Of a DNA stretch of 64,000 nucleotides, positions 59,465-64,000 are shown one piece after another. The translations under genes were made by a program, and so were the position numbers. The notes beneath the pieces are model-generated. The model was given only the letters and a program-made list of their open reading frames with translations. It was not told where the DNA came from and made no database searches. How positions within the stretch are numbered: the stretch's first letter is position 1; the number at the start of each line of letters is the position of its first letter. Source of the DNA: Verrucomicrobiota bacterium (GTDB lineage Bacteria; Verrucomicrobiota; Verrucomicrobiia; Chthoniobacterales; SZAS-18); NCBI GenBank assembly GCA_018240025.1, contig JAFEGM010000007.1, positions 62,001 through 126,000 on the forward strand, in the 5' to 3' direction.

Positions 59465-62400
59465 TCAAGGCAGCTGCAGCCGCACCTCCACACCCTGCCC
59501 GTCCGGCGCCGGCCCGGCCTCCAGCGGCCGGGCGTCCGGCCGCCACTGCGCCAGTCGCTCGCGCACATTGGCCAAGCCGGTGCCGGTGGATTCCGTCGGC
59601 GCGGCCTGACCGGGCTCGACCCACGCGCCGCTGTTGCGGACGACGATCTCGACGCCCCTCGGGCCGCGCAGCGCCCGCGCCTCCACCTGGATGAGCGCCG
59701 ACTCCGGCGTGGTGACGCTGCCGTACTTGATCGCATTCTCCACCAGCGGCTGGAGCAGGAGCGCGGGCACCTCGAAGCCGCCCACGTCCTCGGCGCAGTC
59801 GAGCGTGACCTCCAGCCGGGCGCCGAAGCGGGCCCGCTCCAACGCCACGTAGTCCGCCAAGGCCGCGAACTCCTCCCGCAGCGGCACCAGGGCGGCGGGC
59901 GTCTCCAGCGTGCGGCGGAAGTAGCCGGCGAGCTGTCCGAGCATGGTGCGCGCGTCCTCCGGCGACTCCCCCACCCGGGCCCGCACGGCGTTGAGGGCGT
60001 TGAACAGGAAGTGCGGATTCACCTGCGAGCGCAGCGCGCTCAGTTGGGCGTCGCGGGCCAGCGTCTCGGCGCGGAGCAGGCGCTCGCGATTCCGCTGGGC
60101 CAGCAGCAGTTCGCTCCGCTGCCGCGCCAGCCGCCAGCGCAGCAACAGCGCAATACCGGCCGCCGCCAGGGCGACCCAGCCCGCGTAGGCCAAGGGCGTG
60201 CGATACCACGGCGGCAGGACGCTGAACTCGGTCAGCAACTCCGGCCCGGCCACGCCGAAGGCATCGGCCGCCTGCACGCGCAGCCGGTAGGCGCCTTCGC
60301 CCAGGTTGGTGAACTCGCGGCTGAACTCCTGCGTCCACGGCCCCCAGCCGCTTTCCAGTCCTTCCAGCCACCAGCGGAAACGCACGGCGGTGCCGCCGAG
60401 TTCCGGCGCGAAGGCGGTGGCGCCGACCGCGAAGCGCACGCGGTTCTTTGCATACTCGAGCCGTGCCGGCGGCACGACCCGTTCGGGCGCGCCGCCATGC
60501 AGCACGTCGCCGCCGGCCTCCCAACGCCGCAGAATGACCCGCGGGCCGGGCGCGGGCTCGCGCGGCTGGCTGGCATTGATCCGCAGCAGGCCCTCGGATC
60601 CGCCGATCCAGAGCGTGGTCTGATCCTCGCGCGTGATCTCCCAGCATTCGAAGCGGGCATACGGCGCGAACTCCACCAAGCGTTCGGGTGCGGGCCGCAC
60701 GCCGCCGATCGCCACCGGCCAGCGGAAGAGCCCGAACTTCCCGCCTTTCTCGCGGGCCAGGAAGTAGAAGTCCTGCGTGTCGTCGCCGGCCATGCCGAGG
60801 ATCGGGTCGCGCGGGACGTCGGGCGCATCCCACGGCTCGAAGCGCTTGCCGCCACCCGCCAGACGGAAGAGCCCGGCGTCGGTCGCGACCGCGATCTGGC
60901 CATCGACCCGCGCAATCATCGTGGGCGTCGCGCCCGGCAGGCCTTCGCCTTCGCCGAAGATCTCCACCTGCGCGTCCGGCCGGTAGCCGTCCTGCAGGTC
61001 GGCCCGCCAGACGCCCCGATACGGCGTGCCGGCCCAGAGGCGTCCCTCCGGATCCTCCAGCAGCGACCAAACCTCGTCCTTCGTGCCGCTGAGCGGAGGC
61101 AATTCGCGCCAGGATCCGTTCGCTTCCCGCTGGAGCGCCGTCACGCCCTGCCGGAGTGCAATGTAGATCAGTCCTGGATGACGCCGCGAGCGGCGCGCAG
61201 TGTAGGCGTATTGCTGCGTCACCTGTCGGGCCACCGCGTCGGGCGCCGAGCCGAGGATCCAAACGCCGTCGGCCGTGCAGACCACGAGCTCCTCGCCCAC
61301 CACCAGCACGCTCCAACATTCCTTGGCCACCCCCGGCACCGGCTCGAAGAGGGTGTCGTCGGTGGCCTTCTCCGCGCCGCGCAGCCGAACCAGCCCGAGG
61401 CTGGTGGCGGCATAGCGCCGGCCGGCGAAACGGACGCTGTCGTTGACGATGCCACGCACGCCCTCGGCCTCGCCGAAAGCCCGCACCGGCAGCGAGGGTT
61501 CGATGCGCGCGAGACCGTTCTCGAGGGCCAGCCAGAGGCCATTGCGTCGATCCTCCAGCAGGCGCAGCACGGGCGAATCGGGCAGGCCCTGCGCCCGGCC
61601 GTAGCGGGCCTGCCAGCGGCCATCCGGATGCAGCACCGCCACACCGCCGCGCACCGTGCCGAGCACGAGCCGCCCGTTGCGCAGCTTCAAGCCGGTGTAG
61701 ATGCGGTTCTCCCGCAGCCAGGCGTCGGGCTCGATGAGCCAAGGCGCGACGCCCTCGTCCGTCCAGCGCCAGAGCCCGGTCGATTCGGTGGCGAGCACGG
61801 TCGTGCCATCGAGGAGGGTCCAGGCGCCGCGCACCAGCGCCTTCTGCGCCAGCAGCGTGGTCGAGCCCGGCACCACGCTGGTTTCGCCCGGCACGCTGAC
61901 GCAGACCAAGCCCTTCTCGGCGCTGAAGACGTAGAGCTTGCCGTCGCGCTCGACCCCGCCCCCGGTGGTCGATTCGATCTTCACCACCTGCATCGCGCCT
62001 TTCCGCCAGACGAAGACGCCGCTGGTCGTCTTGAACCAGATGGCGTTGTCGAGCGCGTGGACCGACCAGACATCGCCGAAGCCGCGGTCGGCCTTGGGAA
62101 TGTGGTCGAGCAGCGAGCGAAAGACGCGCGTGCCGGACTCATCGGACTCGAGCACGCCCAGATCGTCCTGGGCGCCGACGTAGCAGCGGCCGTCCTGAGC
62201 GAAGACGAGCGAGCGCACGGCCGAGCCGTTCGGCATCGGCAGCAAGCGCCAGTCGGCGCCGTCGAATTCGAGCAGGCCCTGGTTGTTGCCCGCCCAGATC
62301 AGTCCGTCGGGCCCTTCCGCCAGCGCCCAGTTGCTGGACGAGCCGCGGTAGTCGAAGCGCGAAAAGAGCCGGGTCAGCGGACGGCCGCCTTCCTGCCATT

Positions 62401-62467
62401 CCTCGGCGGAGCGGACGGTGGCGACGGCGAAGAACAGACTGACGAGGAGGAACGCGAGCGCAGGCAT
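59465..62467 (-). CDS. LytS-type sensor histidine kinase with propeller sensor domain
   Basis: A 1000-residue membrane sensor. After a signal peptide (MPALAFLLVSLFFAVATVRS) the periplasmic region (about 25-650) has repeated two-component-propeller blades (WALAEGPDGLIWAGNNQGLL, PDSPVLRLLEDRRNGLWLAL, DEVWSLLEDPEGRLWAG), then a Y_Y_Y-like beta-sandwich (RFRWWLEGLESGWGPW) and one span near residue 760 (AYAGWVALAAAGIALLL). The cytoplasmic His_kinase region has the LytS signature SQVNPHFLFNALN with phospho-His819, and the ATPase ends with NAIKYGS and GTGLANVRERL. It should phosphorylate a LytTR regulator, most likely that at 54512-55237. The ligand could be a carbohydrate, as for similar hybrids, but this is a guess. 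Confidence 0.92.
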   Translation of the reverse strand: MPALAFLLVSLFFAVATVRSAEEWQEGGRPLTRLFSRFDYRGSSSNWALAEGPDGLIWAGNNQGLLEFDGADWRLLPMPNGSAVRSLVFAQDGRCYVGAQDDLGVLESDESGTRVFRSLLDHIPKADRGFGDVWSVHALDNAIWFKTTSGVFVWRKGAMQVVKIESTTGGGVERDGKLYVFSAEKGLVCVSVPGETSVVPGSTTLLAQKALVRGAWTLLDGTTVLATESTGLWRWTDEGVAPWLIEPDAWLRENRIYTGLKLRNGRLVLGTVRGGVAVLHPDGRWQARYGRAQGLPDSPVLRLLEDRRNGLWLALENGLARIEPSLPVRAFGEAEGVRGIVNDSVRFAGRRYAATSLGLVRLRGAEKATDDTLFEPVPGVAKECWSVLVVGEELVVCTADGVWILGSAPDAVARQVTQQYAYTARRSRRHPGLIYIALRQGVTALQREANGSWRELPPLSGTKDEVWSLLEDPEGRLWAGTPYRGVWRADLQDGYRPDAQVEIFGEGEGLPGATPTMIARVDGQIAVATDAGLFRLAGGGKRFEPWDAPDVPRDPILGMAGDDTQDFYFLAREKGGKFGLFRWPVAIGGVRPAPERLVEFAPYARFECWEITREDQTTLWIGGSEGLLRINASQPREPAPGPRVILRRWEAGGDVLHGGAPERVVPPARLEYAKNRVRFAVGATAFAPELGGTAVRFRWWLEGLESGWGPWTQEFSREFTNLGEGAYRLRVQAADAFGVAGPELLTEFSVLPPWYRTPLAYAGWVALAAAGIALLLRWRLARQRSELLLAQRNRERLLRAETLARDAQLSALRSQVNPHFLFNALNAVRARVGESPEDARTMLGQLAGYFRRTLETPAALVPLREEFAALADYVALERARFGARLEVTLDCAEDVGGFEVPALLLQPLVENAIKYGSVTTPESALIQVEARALRGPRGVEIVVRNSGAWVEPGQAAPTESTGTGLANVRERLAQWRPDARPLEAGPAPDGQGVEVRLQLP

Positions 62468-62547
62468 GACGGACCCGTCGAACCGAGCGCGGACGCCCGC
62501 AGCGGCAAGCGGAATCCCGTGGCTCGGCCCACCGCGACTTCGGGCAG

Positions 62548-63636
62548 TCAGGGCGTGCCGAGGAACTTGCTGGACGCGCTGACGGTCCCGGTGCCGGAGA
62601 CCGAGCAGCTGACCGCGACCCCGGCCGAAATCGCCGTGCCGCCGTCGCGCTTCCCCCGGCAATTCGTGGCGGTGCCGTTGGCCGAAAGGCCGCTGCTCCC
62701 GGTGTTGCTGGTGCCCTGGCAGCTCTGGGCGCAGGGGCTCAAGAGCCCGATGCCGCTGTCGCTTTCGCCGCTGCAGTTAGTCGCGACCTCGAGCGCGGAA
62801 AGCCCGATCCCGCTGGTGCTCTCCCCGCGGCAGTTCAGCACATTCGTGCCCGAAAGGCCTACGTTGGTGGTACTGCGCCCGAAGCTGTTGCTGACCGTAA
62901 TGCCGCCATTGATGCCCCGGCCGGCCACGGCCAGACCGACGCATTGGTCGACGATCCCGAAGGCCGCGATGCCATCCGCCCCGGTCGCAGCACCTACGCT
63001 CTGGGCAGTGCTACGGGTGACGTTCACGGCCAGGATGCCGTCGCCTCCCGCCGACTCGACGACGCAGTCGCGGACCGCACCGGCACGAATACCGATGCTG
63101 CCAGCTACTCCGACCACACATCGCTCGACGAATCCGCGCGGGTCTGTGCTGGTAAGGCTCAGATCGATGCCGGCGTTCGCGACGCCGTGAACCTGCAGAT
63201 CCTCGATCCGGATGTTGGAATTGGCCACACTGTTGGCATCTACTCCCGTGTTGAATCCGGCTCCGGAGAAGACGCCAGCCGACAGCGTCGTCCCGCCGCG
63301 AATGTGTCCGTTGCGCACGGTCACGGACTTCCGCCCCCCCGAGACGGCGATGCCGACGCCGCTGATGGATGCTGAGGTGGAAGAAATCGTGAAGCCGTTG
63401 AGGTCGAGCGTGACGTTGTCGGCGGCGATCGTGATGGCCGTGCCTGTCGCGACGATGATGTTCCCCGTCAGGTAATACGACCCGGAGGCGCTGATCGTCG
63501 TGGCCCCGGAGACAGGCGTGCGCGCCTCCACCTGGTCGAGCGATTTCATGGTCGGCGCCGGCGCGCCGGGCGGCGTCAGCGGGCCTTGGGCGAGCAGCGC
63601 GGTCGGAATCAGGAGCAAATAAAGACAGCGATTCAT
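62548..63636 (-). CDS. Exported right-handed beta-helix protein
   Basis: A 362-residue exported protein. The signal peptide (MNRCLYLLLIPTALLAQ) precedes the family's signature TMKSLDQVEARTPVSG and ITISASGSYYLTGNI, ending in TLDLNGFTISS, which is common in beta-helix proteins of Verrucomicrobia and Planctomycetes. The remaining residues form repeating beta-helix coils. The last third is Cys-rich in near-repeats of about 20 residues (NCRGESTSGIGLSALEV, NCSGESDSGIGLLS, SCQGTSNTGSSGLSA, NCRGKRDGG), which may form disulphide ladders along the helix. Function unknown: possibly carbohydrate binding. It is on the minus strand, 80 nt upstream of the sensor kinase. Confidence 0.82.
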   Translation of the reverse strand: MNRCLYLLLIPTALLAQGPLTPPGAPAPTMKSLDQVEARTPVSGATTISASGSYYLTGNIIVATGTAITIAADNVTLDLNGFTISSTSASISGVGIAVSGGRKSVTVRNGHIRGGTTLSAGVFSGAGFNTGVDANSVANSNIRIEDLQVHGVANAGIDLSLTSTDPRGFVERCVVGVAGSIGIRAGAVRDCVVESAGGDGILAVNVTRSTAQSVGAATGADGIAAFGIVDQCVGLAVAGRGINGGITVSNSFGRSTTNVGLSGTNVLNCRGESTSGIGLSALEVATNCSGESDSGIGLLSPCAQSCQGTSNTGSSGLSANGTATNCRGKRDGGTAISAGVAVSCSVSGTGTVSASSKFLGTP

Positions 63637-63721
63637 GGGCCCCTTCTACCAAGTCGAGCCCGGGTCGAGAATACGACATTTGGGGGAAGCGGCGTCCCCT
63701 GAAGTCGGTTTCGGCCCGGAT

Positions 63722-63757
63722 GTAGGTTCTCGCCCTACGTATTTCCCGCAATGGGAA
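63722..63757. promoter_or_regulatory. Two adjacent small hairpins before the GAF sensor gene
   Basis: GTAGG-N7-CCTAC (63722-63738) and TTCCC-GCAAT-GGGAA (63743-63757) are perfect 5-bp stems separated by CTACGTA-like sequence, in the 156-nt gap between divergent exported-protein and sensor genes. They may be operator or leader elements. No known riboswitch pattern was recognised. Confidence 0.35.
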
Positions 63758-63792
63758 CCCGGCATCGATGAGGGCATCCTCTTTCTCCAAAC

Positions 63793-64000
63793 ATGCCTTC
63801 GCCAGCTGCCGCTTCCGCGCCCCCTGCGGACCAGGAACACGAAGCGCAGCGGGTCGCAGCGCTGCGGGCCTATGCCATTCTCGACACTCCGCCGGAGCCG
63901 GCCCTCGACGAGCTGACGCGTCTGGCCGCGCAGATCTGCCGCGCGCCGATGGCCACCATCTCGCTCCTGGACGAGCGCCGCCTGTGGGTGAAAGCGAGCT
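63793..64000 (+). CDS. GAF-domain sensor protein, partial (runs off window)
   Basis: The first 69 residues of a cytoplasmic sensor starting MPSPAAASAPPADQEHEAQR. The opening of a GAF domain is plain: RVAALRAYAILDTPPEPALD, ELTRLAAQICRAPMATISLL and DERRLWVKAS, the phrase that starts many bacterial GAF-linked hybrid kinases and diguanylate cyclases. What follows the GAF domain (kinase, GGDEF or phosphatase output) lies past base 64000. It is divergent from the beta-helix gene across 156 nt holding two small hairpins. Confidence 0.8.
   Translation, partial: MPSPAAASAPPADQEHEAQRVAALRAYAILDTPPEPALDELTRLAAQICRAPMATISLLDERRLWVKAS

Noticed and set aside
59850-59865. GTAGTCCGCC in the LytS-type kinase gene as a further REP copy
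   Set aside because: It matches only the first 10 bases, lacks the hairpin and lies within well-conserved coding sequence.

Overview
The window is a stretch of GC-rich bacterial chromosome, densely coded on both strands, with one tRNA gene and no rRNA, CRISPR array, prophage or transposase gene. The best guess for the source is a member of the Verrucomicrobiota, probably Opitutaceae-like. This is an inference from several traits: exported proteins with delta-60 repeats and an NLLEFVLGT-type C-terminal module, a DUF1800/DUF1501 pair, PadR-linked orphan MacB-type permeases, an arsenosugar-type radical SAM gene, and many starts without an obvious Shine-Dalgarno. No marker gene settles the taxonomy.

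Layout. 1-6829 (minus): an exported protein and a matrixin-like metalloprotease, then a translationally coupled GntR/YtrA regulator, ABC ATPase and two large ABC-2-type permeases, the last cut by the window edge. 7022-8874: mscL and mpl, convergent. 8998-14919 (plus): a TIGR04282 glycosyltransferase, an ArsS-type radical SAM enzyme and a complete ABC importer, with a REP doublet (REPIN) before the ATPase gene. 15187-20765: a small ORF, ppc, two ABC-2 membrane proteins without an ATPase, tRNA-Asp(GUC) and lspA. 20766-31244: a MASE1 hybrid histidine kinase, a YfiH-type protein, DUF1800 and DUF1501 proteins, a membrane glycosyltransferase, a 3-methyladenine DNA glycosylase and an exported protein.

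31301-43814 is rich in regulators: AraC coupled to an Fsr-type efflux pump; a membrane protein; an ArsR repressor whose start codon lies inside a near-perfect 26-bp palindrome; and a head-to-head block in which a TPR-hybrid kinase plus one orphan MacB-like permease face a PadR gene plus a second such permease, with a perfect 9+2+9 palindrome in front of padR. 43914-54467 holds household genes (SanA-like, YjbQ, LysR, YggS, a metal-type ABC ATPase, glgC, recJ) mixed with small unknown and exported proteins. 54512-64000 carries a LytTR response regulator and a LytS-type propeller sensor kinase separated by an opposite-strand gene for a giant delta-60 repeat protein, then a beta-helix exported protein and the start of a GAF-domain sensor.

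Functional themes are envelope stress and transport (three ABC-2 or ABC importer clusters, two orphan MacB-like permeases, Fsr, MscL), cell-wall recycling (Mpl), signalling (three large kinases, one LytTR regulator, six one-component regulators) and secreted repeat proteins. The most unusual items are the arsenosugar-type radical SAM/ABC importer operon, the REP elements and the palindromic operators. Coordinates were read by hand from the sequence; family assignments rest on motif recognition, not on database searches.
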